This document shows, in pieces, positions 56,425-64,000 of a stretch of DNA of 64,000 nucleotides; position 1 is the first letter of the stretch; each line of letters opens with the position of its first letter. A model generated the notes under the pieces. The model was not told the origin of the DNA. It did no database searches and worked only from the letters and a program-made list of their open reading frames with translations. The stretch is from Clostridium saccharobutylicum DSM 13864 (GTDB taxonomy: Bacteria; Bacillota; Clostridia; Clostridiales; Clostridiaceae): the NCBI RefSeq assembly GCF_000473995.1, contig NC_022571.1, positions 1,452,501 to 1,516,500 of the forward strand, read 5' to 3'. The position numbers and the translations under genes are program-made.

Positions 56425-57069
56425 ATGAGTAAAATTACATATGACTATATGGAAGATTACATTAGAGGTTTAATCCCTAATAGAGAGGGTCGATTAAAAG
56501 AAATAGAAGATCTTGCAAGGGAAAATGGTGTTCCTATAGTTCAAAAAGAAACAGGTGTATTTTTAGAATTTATGACAAGTATGAAAAAACCAAAGAGAAT
56601 ATTAGAATTAGGCACTGCAGTAGGTTTTTCATCAATATTAATGTATGAAGCAGCAGGAACAGAACCTGAAATTATAACAATTGAACGTGATGAAAAAATG
56701 ATAGAACTTGCAACATCTAATTTAGAAAAATTTAATTTAGGTCATAAAATAAAAATTGAAAAAGGTGATTGTTTAGAAATTTTAGAAAAACTAAATGAGC
56801 CATTTGATTTTATATTTATGGATGCAGGTAAAGGACATTATAATCATTTTTTACCTCATTGTTTAAGGCTACTAAGTCAAGAGGGAATAATTGTAGCAGA
56901 TAATGTTTTGTTTAGAGGAATGGTTGCATCACAGGAATTAGTTAAGAGAAGAAAAATAACTATAGTTAAAAGAATGAGAACATATTTAGATATGGTTACA
57001 CAAGATGAAAAATTAATTACATCTGTAATACCTATGGGTGATGGAATTGCAGTTACAAAGAGGAGGTAA
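56425..57069 (+). CDS. trmR: tRNA 5-hydroxyuridine methyltransferase TrmR (YrrM-like)
   Basis: A 214-residue class I SAM methyltransferase of the O-methyltransferase family 3 fold: ILELGTAVGFSSILM (SAM loop), ITIERDEKM, FDFIFMDAGKGHYNHFLP with metal-binding Asp, VADNVLFRG. Bacillus TrmR (YrrM) makes 5-methoxyuridine at tRNA position 34; the next gene provides the hydroxylation step, which supports this assignment over a catechol-type enzyme. GGAGG precedes the ATG. Confidence 0.88.
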   Translation: MSKITYDYMEDYIRGLIPNREGRLKEIEDLARENGVPIVQKETGVFLEFMTSMKKPKRILELGTAVGFSSILMYEAAGTEPEIITIERDEKMIELATSNLEKFNLGHKIKIEKGDCLEILEKLNEPFDFIFMDAGKGHYNHFLPHCLRLLSQEGIIVADNVLFRGMVASQELVKRRKITIVKRMRTYLDMVTQDEKLITSVIPMGDGIAVTKRR

Positions 57070-57075
57070 GCAAAA

Positions 57076-58311
57076 ATGAGAAAACCAGAAATTTTAGCAC
57101 CAGCTGGAAATTTAGAAAAATTAAAAATAGCAATAGATTTTGGAGCAGATGCAGTATATCTTGGTGGTAGTAAGCTTAATTTAAGAGCTTTTTCAAATAA
57201 TTTAACAAATGAAGAAATGGTAGAAGGAATAAAATATTGTCATGATAGAGGAAAAAAAGTATATGTAACTTTAAATGTTTTTGCAAGAAATCATGATTTA
57301 AAAGGTGCAGGAGATTATATTAAGGAGTTATATGATTTAGGGATAGATGCCATAATTGTGGCGGATCCTTCATTAATTTCTATAGCTAAAGAGGTGGCAC
57401 CCAAATTAGAATTACACTTAAGCACGCAAGCGAATACTGTGAATTGGGTTGCAACTAAGTTTTGGTATGATCTAGGAGTAAAGAGAGTAGTGTTAGCTAG
57501 AGAGTTAACATTTAATGAAATAAATACTATAACTTCTAATATTCCTGAAGGATGTGATATAGAAGCGTTTGTACATGGATCAATGTGTATTGCATATTCA
57601 GGAAGATGTTTAATATCAAATTATATGCTTGGAAGGGATGCAAATAAAGGTATCTGTGCAAATGCATGTAGATTTAAATATCATTTAATGGAAGAAACTA
57701 GACCAGGAGAATATTATCCAGTAATAGAAGACGATAATGGTACATACATAATGAATTCTAAAGATTTGTGCATGATTCATTATATACCTGAACTTGTTAA
57801 GAGTGGAATATATTCATTTAAAATTGAAGGTAGAATGAAGAGTGAATTTTATGTGGCTTCAGTTGTTAAGGCCTATAGAGAAGCTTTAGATAGCTACTGG
57901 GAGAATCCAGATAAGTTTGAATTTAAGCAAGAATGGATGGATATATTAAATAAAGTAAGTCATAGGCAGTATCATACAGGATTCTTCTTAGGAAAAAGCG
58001 GAGAACAGAATTATGATGAATCATCATATGTTAGAGATTATGAAATTGTAGGAATTGTTAAAGAATATGATGAAAAAACTCAAGTAGCAACAATTCTTCA
58101 AAAAAATAGAGTATTTGAAAGTGATGAAATTGAAGTGCTAAGAGCACAATCTCCATACTTTAAAATAAAAATTTCAGACATGTTTGATGTGGAAAAAAAT
58201 GTTGAGACAAATGTTGCTAATAGAGCACATATGATTTTTAAGGTGAAAGTTGATAAACCATTGCAAAAGAATGACATGTTAGTAAAAGAAAATAAAACTT
58301 TATCAGTTTAA
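57076..58311 (+). CDS. trhP: U32-family tRNA U34 hydroxylation protein TrhP
   Basis: A 411-residue U32 protein: ILAPAGNLEKLKIAIDFGADAVYLGG at the N-terminus; AFVHGSMCIAYSGRCLIS followed by GICANACRF, the four-Cys set for an Fe-S cluster; and FKIEGRMKSEFYVASVVKAYREALD. TrhP (YrrN/YrrO, YegQ) uses prephenate to form ho5U at tRNA position 34. Here one gene stands where Bacillus has two. AGGAGG precedes the ATG, seven bases after trmR. Older annotation calls these peptidases. Confidence 0.9.
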   Translation: MRKPEILAPAGNLEKLKIAIDFGADAVYLGGSKLNLRAFSNNLTNEEMVEGIKYCHDRGKKVYVTLNVFARNHDLKGAGDYIKELYDLGIDAIIVADPSLISIAKEVAPKLELHLSTQANTVNWVATKFWYDLGVKRVVLARELTFNEINTITSNIPEGCDIEAFVHGSMCIAYSGRCLISNYMLGRDANKGICANACRFKYHLMEETRPGEYYPVIEDDNGTYIMNSKDLCMIHYIPELVKSGIYSFKIEGRMKSEFYVASVVKAYREALDSYWENPDKFEFKQEWMDILNKVSHRQYHTGFFLGKSGEQNYDESSYVRDYEIVGIVKEYDEKTQVATILQKNRVFESDEIEVLRAQSPYFKIKISDMFDVEKNVETNVANRAHMIFKVKVDKPLQKNDMLVKENKTLSV

Positions 58312-58320
58312 ATCTAGGAA

Positions 58321-58375
58321 CAATAACAAGTTGAAAATTCAATGTATATTTTTTACGATGATTATTTGTTGTTTT
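58321..58375. repeat. Deletion derivative of the E2-type element
   Basis: CAATAACAAGT on the left and ATTATTTGTTGTTTT on the right match the two E2 ends (inverted orientation), with the middle missing. It starts ten bases after the trhP stop codon. Confidence 0.5.
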
Positions 58376-58423
58376 AAATATGTTTAAATGTAAAATAAAA
58401 TATAAATATTTATGAATAAAACA

Positions 58424-58463
58424 CCATTCCTAAGGCTACAATTTAGCTAAAGGGAGGTGTTTT
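58424..58463 (+). promoter_or_regulatory. Hairpin overlapping the PBP ribosome site
   Basis: AACACC and CCT on the left pair with AGG and GGTGTT on the right, so the stem would include the GGGAGG Shine-Dalgarno (58452-58457). Folding could limit translation of the following gene. Confidence 0.45.
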
Positions 58464-58466
58464 AAT

Positions 58467-60077
58467 ATTTTTACAAAGAAATTTGATAGAAAAAGAAGAT
58501 TATTACACGTTTTATCGGTGTTTCTTACAGTTATAATTATTTTAACTACAAGATTATATATACTACAAGTATATCCTTCTGAAAAAGTACAAGGATCATA
58601 TCAAAATCACCAGGAAGAAAATATAAGTAATATGAGTTATATGATTTTAGATACAAATGGGAAAGATTTAATGAAATATAATAAAAAATATGTGTTAGTA
58701 ATAGATACAAAGCCTTTTACTTTAAACAATTATGAAGAAACATTAGAAGATTTAATGGCTTTAAATTTTATAATGAAATCTGAAAATCCAAACTTTAATT
58801 ATACAGAAATAATGAAACAAAGTGGAAAGATATATTATGATATCTCAGAAGATACATATAATAAAATTAATAAATTAAAAAATATAAAGGGGATATACAC
58901 TTATGTTCGCGATGAAGTAGATACAAAGAAAGCGTGGAGTGTCAGTAGCATGCTTTCAACAATATTAGATAATGATAAGGAGCAAGGATCTTTAGAAGAT
59001 GAACTTTATAGTTATCTTCAATATAATGAGAAACCAAAAAGTGAATTTTATTTAGATGATAGAGCAGTATATGCAAAACAACAAGTAAACGTAAGTGATA
59101 ATAATAGAAATGTAAAATTAACAATAGATAAGGATATGGAAGATAAAATAAGAGAGATTTTAAATAAAGATGAATACTCTTATTTAAGCAATATAGGTGT
59201 TACTATAATGGAAGCGGATACTGGAAAAATAAGAGCTATGGTACAAAAGGATGAAAGTGAAGCTAATATAAATTTAGGAATACAACAAATAGGATATGAA
59301 CCAGGATCTATATATAAATCAATTACATTAGGTGCTGCACTAGACATGGGATTAGTAAATATTGATGATACATTTGTTGCTACAGGCAAAATAGATAAAA
59401 AAGCATATGGAAAATTAACAGTTGAGCAAGCATTTGAGAAATCATGCAACGATATCTTTGCAGAAATAGGATCAAAGGTCGGATATGATAATTTAATGAA
59501 ATATTCGCAGGAGCAAGGATTATATGATAAAGTTTTAAATTTAGATAGTGGAAATGTAAATGAATCAAAAGGTGTAAAACCAAGTGAGTCATCAGGAATG
59601 AATAATATATCAATAGGACAATGTATGAATGTAACTCCTGTTCAAATGTTGGGAAGTATAAATTCGATAACCAATAATGGAGTTTATGTAAAGCCATATT
59701 TAGTTGAGGGAATACTAGATAAAGACGATAATATGATTAAAGAATTTAAAACTGATGAAAAAAGAATTTATAGTGAAACTACAGCAAAATTAATACAGAA
59801 TTCATTGAGACAAGTTGTTAAAAAAGGAACTGGGATAAAAGCATACTCACCAAATTTAGATATAGGTGGTAAGACAGGGTCAGCAACCGGCAGCAATAAA
59901 GAGACACATGGGTGGTTTGTTGGATTTTTTAGTGTAGGTGGAAAAAAATATTCCATGGTAGTATTTACACCTAATATAGAATCAACAACAAAGAATGGAG
60001 ATAATGAAGATTTAGGAGGCGGAGATACAGCAGCACCAGTGTTTAAAGATATAGTACAGAAATTAAATGTGGGATAA
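58467..60077 (+). CDS. Class B penicillin-binding protein (SpoVD/PBP2-like), apparent ATT start
   Basis: A 536-residue transpeptidase for cell-wall cross-linking. Charged N-terminus (FTKKFDRKRR), one membrane helix (about 14-33), dimerisation region, then the transpeptidase domain with SxxK in GSIYKSI, SxN in SCND and KTG in GGKTGSA, so the active site is intact. The frame opens after a stop at 58431 and contains no ATG, GTG or TTG before GTG 58518, which would cut off the cytosolic tail and lacks a ribosome site. GGGAGG sits nine bases before ATT 58467. Position before sigK suggests division or sporulation use. Confidence 0.8.
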   Translation: MFTKKFDRKRRLLHVLSVFLTVIIILTTRLYILQVYPSEKVQGSYQNHQEENISNMSYMILDTNGKDLMKYNKKYVLVIDTKPFTLNNYEETLEDLMALNFIMKSENPNFNYTEIMKQSGKIYYDISEDTYNKINKLKNIKGIYTYVRDEVDTKKAWSVSSMLSTILDNDKEQGSLEDELYSYLQYNEKPKSEFYLDDRAVYAKQQVNVSDNNRNVKLTIDKDMEDKIREILNKDEYSYLSNIGVTIMEADTGKIRAMVQKDESEANINLGIQQIGYEPGSIYKSITLGAALDMGLVNIDDTFVATGKIDKKAYGKLTVEQAFEKSCNDIFAEIGSKVGYDNLMKYSQEQGLYDKVLNLDSGNVNESKGVKPSESSGMNNISIGQCMNVTPVQMLGSINSITNNGVYVKPYLVEGILDKDDNMIKEFKTDEKRIYSETTAKLIQNSLRQVVKKGTGIKAYSPNLDIGGKTGSATGSNKETHGWFVGFFSVGGKKYSMVVFTPNIESTTKNGDNEDLGGGDTAAPVFKDIVQKLNVG

Positions 60078-60148
60078 ATAAAATGAATAAGCAACTTTTT
60101 CTGAATTTAAACATATTATAATATCAAGCACTGTTATGGAGGAAAAAG

Positions 60149-60847
60149 GTGTTTATATTAAATGGTTTAATAGACCTAGTGTGCAATTCATTTTTTTTGA
60201 CGGGATATATAACAAGTAGTAATACGTTTCCCTTGCCTCTTGATGAAAGTGAAGAACAAATGTATTTAAAAAAACTTAAAGAAGGAGATAAAAATGCTAA
60301 GAATGTGTTAATAGAAAGAAACTTAAGATTAGTGGCGCATATTGTAAAAAAATATTCATTTCCGAATAAAGATGTAGATGAGCTAATATCAATTGGAACT
60401 GTTGGATTAATAAAGGCTATAGATTCATTTGATTCTAGTAAAGGAACTAGACTAGCAACTTATGCTTCGCGTTGTATTGAAAATGAAATTTTAATGTTGT
60501 TTAGAAATAATAAAAAGCAAAAGGGTGAAATTTACCTTCAGGACCCAATTGGTGTTGATAAAGAGGGAAATGAATTTTGTCTTATGGACATATTGAGCAG
60601 TGAAAAAGATTGTGTTTTAGAAAAAGTAGAAAATAATTTACAAGTTAGGGCTTTATATAAAAAATTAGGTGAATCTTTAACAAAAAGAGAAAGTTCTATT
60701 TTAATAATGAGGTATGGATTAATAGATGGAAAGTGTAAAACACAAAGAGAAATTGCGATAAGTTTAGGAATTTCTAGATCATATGTATCTAGAATAGAAA
60801 AAAAAGCTTTAAAAAAATTAAAAAAAGAATTATTTACAAAAAATTGA
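60149..60847 (+). CDS. sigK: RNA polymerase sporulation sigma factor SigK (pro-form, uninterrupted)
   Basis: A 232-residue sigma factor with the hydrophobic pro-sequence (about 1-20, FILNGLIDLVCNSFFLTGY) normally removed by SpoIVFB. Region 2 shows ERNLRLVAHIVKKYSFPNKDVDELISIGTVGLIKAIDSF and TYASRCIENEILMLFR; region 4 TQREIAISLGISRSYVSRIEKKALKKLKK. The gene is continuous, with no skin-type prophage. The start is GTG behind GGAGGAAA. Order PBP-sigK-ftsA-ftsZ-spoIIGA matches other clostridia. Confidence 0.96.
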   Translation: MFILNGLIDLVCNSFFLTGYITSSNTFPLPLDESEEQMYLKKLKEGDKNAKNVLIERNLRLVAHIVKKYSFPNKDVDELISIGTVGLIKAIDSFDSSKGTRLATYASRCIENEILMLFRNNKKQKGEIYLQDPIGVDKEGNEFCLMDILSSEKDCVLEKVENNLQVRALYKKLGESLTKRESSILIMRYGLIDGKCKTQREIAISLGISRSYVSRIEKKALKKLKKELFTKN

Positions 60848-61218
60848 GTGATATAATGTTTTATGAAACAAACCTCAAAGTTTTACTTAAATATACAAAA
60901 AGTAATTGTAATTCAGAGTTATGTGTATAATTATAAAAATAAGTGATATGTGTTTTTTGAGTGGTTATTGGAACTTTAGATTTATAGAAATGTTCATGTG
61001 TAAATTATTAAAATAATGGTCAAAAAAACATACCGCTTATTTTTAGTTTTTATAAAAACAAATATTATTTAATTAAAAATTGGTACATAGTTTTAGTGAT
61101 ATTATAAAATAAAATAATTTTTTTATTTTAGTTCATAATTAAAAGAGGAAATTTGATAAATATGTTGAATATATTTTTATCAGTAGATTTTTTCTGGCGG
61201 GAAGGGAAAGAAGTAATC
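60848..61218. other. Intergenic region before ftsA
   Basis: AT-rich, about 370 bases. No repeat-family member, riboswitch or small gene seen. It probably holds the ftsA-ftsZ promoter, but I cannot pick one with confidence. A frame open from 61153 only extends ftsA. Confidence 0.4.
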
Positions 61219-62469
61219 ATGCAACAAGAGATAATTACATCATTAGACATTGGTAGTAAAAAGTTATCAGCAGCTATGGCAGTTAAAGGTAAAGATGATG
61301 AAATTGAGATATTGGGAGTTGAGTTTTGCAAATCTGCAGGTGTAGAAAAGGGATTATTAACTGATATTGAGAAATGTAGAGTTACTGTAAATGATTTACT
61401 TAAGACTTTGGAAGAGAAAACAAGAAGAAATATAAAAGATGTATCTATTGGCATTTCTTCAAGAAAGGTTAGAATTACTGAAACTACGGTGGAGATTGGC
61501 TTGAAGGATGAAAAAGTTACAGGAAAAGATTTAAGAAGAGCTTTAGAAAAAGGTAAAAAAAATATTGCAATAAATGATGATGAAATTGTAATAGATTCAT
61601 TAATAAATTTTTATGTATTAGATGGAAAGGTGATGCATAAAGAAATATTAAATTGGAAAGGAAAAAAACTTGAATTAAATCTTACTTTTATAATTGCAGA
61701 GGGTAAAGAAATACAAAAATATTACGAATTATTTAAGGGAACTAACTATAATGTTAAATATATAAAGTTGAATGTAATATCTGGAAAACAAGTTTTTTTG
61801 AATGATAAAAATGCTATGGGTGAGATAGCTTTAGTTGATATAGGAGCAGGAGTAGTTGATATAGCACTATTTAGTGGTAATATTATTAAAAATATAAGTA
61901 ATATATCAGTAGGTGGGAATAATATATCTAATGACTTAGCTATTTGTGGTGGATTTTCATTTTTAGAGGCTGACAATATAAAAAAAATATATGCAGGAAA
62001 TTGTAAATCTTTATTTACAGATAATTCTATACCGGATAAGATTAGAGTTGGAACTATAGATATATCTAGAAAATTATTTTATGAAGTTACAAATGCTAGA
62101 ATTGAAGAAATTTTAAATCATGTTAATATACAGTTAAAAAAGACTGGTCATTATGATAGAATTTGTAGTATAATTTTATATGGAGATGGAGTAAGCTATT
62201 TTGAGGACATAAATGAAACCGTTGATAATATCTTTGAAAGAAAAACGAAGGTTATAACAAAAACTGATTTAGGAATAAAAAATTCAGAAAATATAACTTC
62301 TTTAGCAATAGTTAAAGAAGTGTATGATAGATTAAATTTATTAGGAGATAATAGTAAAGTTCCAATTGATGAAAGTAAAAAAATAAGTGAAACAGAAAAT
62401 TTACACAATAATGAAAGCGGAAATCATGTTTTAAAAAAGATTAAATGCTTTTTCGAGAAGATTTTCTAA
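61219..62469 (+). CDS. ftsA: Cell division protein FtsA (divergent)
   Basis: A 416-residue actin-like protein: [16 protein letters not shown] (phosphate 1), the 1C-like region (about 85-160), [17 protein letters not shown] (phosphate 2) and [15 protein letters not shown] (adenosine). The C-terminal [15 protein letters not shown] is an amphipathic helix of the kind that tethers FtsA to the membrane. It anchors FtsZ, encoded 14 bases later. ATG 61219 is chosen for the canonical DIGS distance and AAGGGAAAG upstream; ATG 61162 is an alternative. Sequence is less conserved than Bacillus FtsA. Confidence 0.85.
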   Translation: MQQEIITSLDIGSKKLSAAMAVKGKDDEIEILGVEFCKSAGVEKGLLTDIEKCRVTVNDLLKTLEEKTRRNIKDVSIGISSRKVRITETTVEIGLKDEKVTGKDLRRALEKGKKNIAINDDEIVIDSLINFYVLDGKVMHKEILNWKGKKLELNLTFIIAEGKEIQKYYELFKGTNYNVKYIKLNVISGKQVFLNDKNAMGEIALVDIGAGVVDIALFSGNIIKNISNISVGGNNISNDLAICGGFSFLEADNIKKIYAGNCKSLFTDNSIPDKIRVGTIDISRKLFYEVTNARIEEILNHVNIQLKKTGHYDRICSIILYGDGVSYFEDINETVDNIFERKTKVITKTDLGIKNSENITSLAIVKEVYDRLNLLGDNSKVPIDESKKISETENLHNNESGNHVLKKIKCFFEKIF

Positions 62470-62483
62470 AGGGAGGAATTGTT

Positions 62484-63611
62484 TTGTTAGATTTTGAAGC
62501 AGATATGCAAGAATTAACCAACATAAAAGTAATTGGTTGCGGTGGCGGTGGAAGTAATGCCGTAAATAGAATGATAGTAGAAGGATTAAAAAATGTTGAA
62601 TTTATTGCAATAAATACAGATAAGCAAGCATTATTGCTTTCTAATGCAGATCAAAAAATTCAAATTGGAGAAAAACTAACTAAAGGATTAGGTGCTGGTG
62701 CTAATCCTGAAATAGGAAAGAAAGCAGCTGAAGAAAGTAGAGAAGAAATTACAGCATCAATCAAGGGTGCTAATATGGTATTTATTACTGCTGGTATGGG
62801 CGGTGGAACAGGAACTGGAGCTGCTCCAGTTGTTGCAGAAATAGCTAAATCTATGGACATATTAACTGTCGGTGTTGTTACAAAACCATTCCCTTTTGAA
62901 GGTAAAAGAAGAATGAGACACGCTGAAATGGGAATTGAAAATTTAATGGAAAAGGTTGATACATTAGTTATTATTCCTAATGAAAGATTGCTTACAATGG
63001 CTGATAAAAAAACAACATTGTTAGATTCGTTTAAATTAGCAGATGAAGTTTTAAGACAAGGAGTACAGGCAATCTCAGATTTAATTACAATAACAGGGGT
63101 AATTAATGCTGATTTTGCTGATATAAAAGCTGTAATGCTTGATAAAGGATTAGCTCATATGGGAGTAGGTTTTGGTAAAGGCGACACAAGAACTCAAGAT
63201 GCTGTTAAACAAGCGATATCATCTCCACTTTTAGAAACATCAATAAATGGAGCTACAGATGTTATTATAAACTTTACTGGTGGTGCAGATCTTGGAGCAT
63301 TAGAAGTTTATGATGCAGCAGATGTTGTTCGTGAAGCTGTTGATCCAGATGCAAACATAATTGTAGGAGCAGTAATTGATGAAACACTTACTGAAGAAAT
63401 AAGAATTACAGTAATAGCAACGGGATTTGAAAGTGAAAATGCTAGTGGTGGTTCAACCTTAGAAGAAGTTAAAAAAACACAGGTACAAGAAGTTATAAAA
63501 CAAGAAGTAGCAGCTACTGTTGAGCAAAAGGAACCAGAAACAAATTCAAATAGCTACGAATCAGATGATTTAGACATACCGGTTTTTTTAAGAAGGCAAA
63601 AAAAACATTAG
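62484..63611 (+). CDS. ftsZ: Cell division protein FtsZ
   Basis: A 375-residue tubulin-like GTPase: [17 protein letters not shown], the G-box [22 protein letters not shown] (T7 synergy loop), linker rich in Glu/Gln/Val and the conserved C-terminal peptide [12 protein letters not shown] that binds FtsA. The start is TTG 62484, seven bases after GGGAGG, giving the expected MLDFE N-terminus; 13 upstream codons overlap ftsA and are not used. Confidence 0.97.
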   Translation: MLDFEADMQELTNIKVIGCGGGGSNAVNRMIVEGLKNVEFIAINTDKQALLLSNADQKIQIGEKLTKGLGAGANPEIGKKAAEESREEITASIKGANMVFITAGMGGGTGTGAAPVVAEIAKSMDILTVGVVTKPFPFEGKRRMRHAEMGIENLMEKVDTLVIIPNERLLTMADKKTTLLDSFKLADEVLRQGVQAISDLITITGVINADFADIKAVMLDKGLAHMGVGFGKGDTRTQDAVKQAISSPLLETSINGATDVIINFTGGADLGALEVYDAADVVREAVDPDANIIVGAVIDETLTEEIRITVIATGFESENASGGSTLEEVKKTQVQEVIKQEVAATVEQKEPETNSNSYESDDLDIPVFLRRQKKH

Positions 63612-63622
63612 AATAACATAAG

Positions 63623-63657
63623 AAAAGATGTGGTAAATTAACCGCATCTTTTTTTAT
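63623..63657 (+). terminator. Terminator of ftsA-ftsZ
   Basis: AAAGATGTGGT pairs with ACCGCATCTTT (one G-T), followed by TTTT, 12 bases after ftsZ. Confidence 0.85.
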
Positions 63658-63785
63658 TCACTTTATCAAAGATATCTAATAAAAAATATTTTTAATATTA
63701 AATTAGTTTTGAATGGAATAAAGTTAATTAAAATGTAAATATATGAAAAAAAAGAAAATTAAAAAATAAGTTTAATCCATGTGAT

Positions 63786-63819
63786 TGCGACAAATTTTTA
63801 AGAGAAATAAGTCTATAAT
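63786..63819 (+). promoter_or_regulatory. Probable Spo0A-activated spoIIGA promoter
   Basis: TGCGACA (63786-63792) differs by one base from the 0A box TTCGACA. TATAAT (63814-63819) follows after 21 bases, much like the long-spaced Bacillus spoIIG promoter, where 0A boxes replace a normal -35. The -10 is 29 bases before spoIIGA. Confidence 0.55.
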
Positions 63820-63847
63820 AAAGTTTAAACAGATAGGGGGATTTAAC

Positions 63848-64000
63848 ATGATAATTTATGTGGATGTTTTAATTTTAGAAAATTTCATCGTAAATTTATT
63901 TTTGTTAACTTTAACTATGAGAGTTATAAAACATAAAAGTAAATTAATTTTATTAATTACTTCTAGTTTTATTGGAGGAATGTACACAGTAGTAGTAATT
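63848..64000 (+). CDS. spoIIGA: Sporulation sigma-E processing peptidase SpoIIGA (3' end beyond window)
   Basis: Only 51 codons are visible. They encode MIIYVDVLILENFIVNLFLL and a second hydrophobic segment (LILLITSSFIGGMYTVVV), the start of the membrane domain of SpoIIGA (Bacillus begins with a similar KIYLDVIWLLNF). It would be the aspartic protease that activates pro-sigma-E, and sigE is expected next. AGGGGG lies nine bases before the ATG. The call rests on N-terminal similarity and the ftsZ-spoIIGA neighbourhood. Confidence 0.88.
   Translation, partial: MIIYVDVLILENFIVNLFLLTLTMRVIKHKSKLILLITSSFIGGMYTVVVI

Noticed and set aside
60080-60148. Possible sigma-E promoter before sigK (CATATTAT).
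   Set aside because: The -10-like sequence lacks a matching -35 at the right distance.
60149-60847. Checked for a skin-type prophage splitting sigK.
   Set aside because: The reading frame is continuous from pro-sequence to region 4.
1-64000. Search for CRISPR arrays, tRNA, rRNA and transposase genes.
   Set aside because: No regularly spaced direct repeats, no tRNA-like cloverleaf with CCA context and no transposase or integrase frame were seen.

Overview
The window is AT-rich, densely coding DNA with strong Shine-Dalgarno sites. It carries an endospore programme (sigK, the start of spoIIGA, a GerMN-type lipoprotein), FabK-type fatty acid synthesis and T-box control of alaS. The gene set and order (alaS-ireB-ruvX-DUF1292-fur; PBP-sigK-ftsA-ftsZ-spoIIGA) point to Clostridium sensu stricto, perhaps a solvent-forming or butyrate-forming species of the C. 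beijerinckii type. That species guess is an inference, not read from a marker gene. I see no rRNA, tRNA, CRISPR array, transposase or prophage gene.

Layout. 1-2335: a nitrate/sulfonate/taurine-type ABC importer whose first gene is cut by the window edge. 2.6-13.5 kb: small membrane protein, thioredoxin, a low-complexity protein, ilvE and nadE (minus strand), an NfeD/SPFH pair, a lipoprotein, a polar amino acid ABC importer and a zinc-ribbon protein. 14.4-25.9 kb: purine synthesis (purL single-chain, purE, purC, purF, purM, purN, purH, purD), which with PRPP and purB/purK-type functions from elsewhere would give IMP. 26.3-28.7 kb: TPR protein, DUF3592 membrane protein, GerMN lipoprotein. 28.9-38.8 kb: a complete type II fatty acid synthesis and acetyl-CoA carboxylase operon led by its MarR-family regulator (fabT-fabH-acp-fabK-fabD-fabG-fabF-accB-fabZ-accC-accD-accA). 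39.2-46.3 kb: orphan hutP, rarA, the iscR-iscS-iscU-mnmA sulfur block, a PRC-barrel protein and an AI-2E family transporter. 46.4-53.2 kb: T-box and alaS, ireB, ruvX, DUF1292, fur, RNase J. 53.5-58.3 kb: typA, mltG, trmR, trhP. 58.5-64.0 kb: a class B PBP, sigK without an interrupting element, ftsA, ftsZ and the first codons of spoIIGA.

The most unusual content is between genes. I count seven long imperfect palindromes (about 110 to 280 bp) and three short deletion derivatives. All lie in intergenic gaps, several directly after a stop codon. They fall into at least two terminal-repeat types. One begins GAAAATAAATAACAAGTC. The other begins TTAAGGCACAATAAAAAAAT. Members of both types share an internal module: a conserved apical loop close to CTAATAGAACCGCTATGA, then a downstream CCTTG.CTAA-like tract. 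The stem carrying the loop changes sequence completely between copies but still pairs, as expected for selection on a fold or for modular exchange. A second module is shared between two copies on opposite strands with one mismatch in 20. I know no named family that matches, so this is the best candidate here for an undescribed system (MITE-like element, structured RNA, or both).

Smaller points of note: a PBP gene whose only sensible start is ATT; an ireB leader in which a hairpin sits between Shine-Dalgarno and ATG; a perfect 17-bp palindrome over the -10 box of the fab operon promoter; and a Spo0A-box-like site at a conserved distance from the spoIIGA -10 box.
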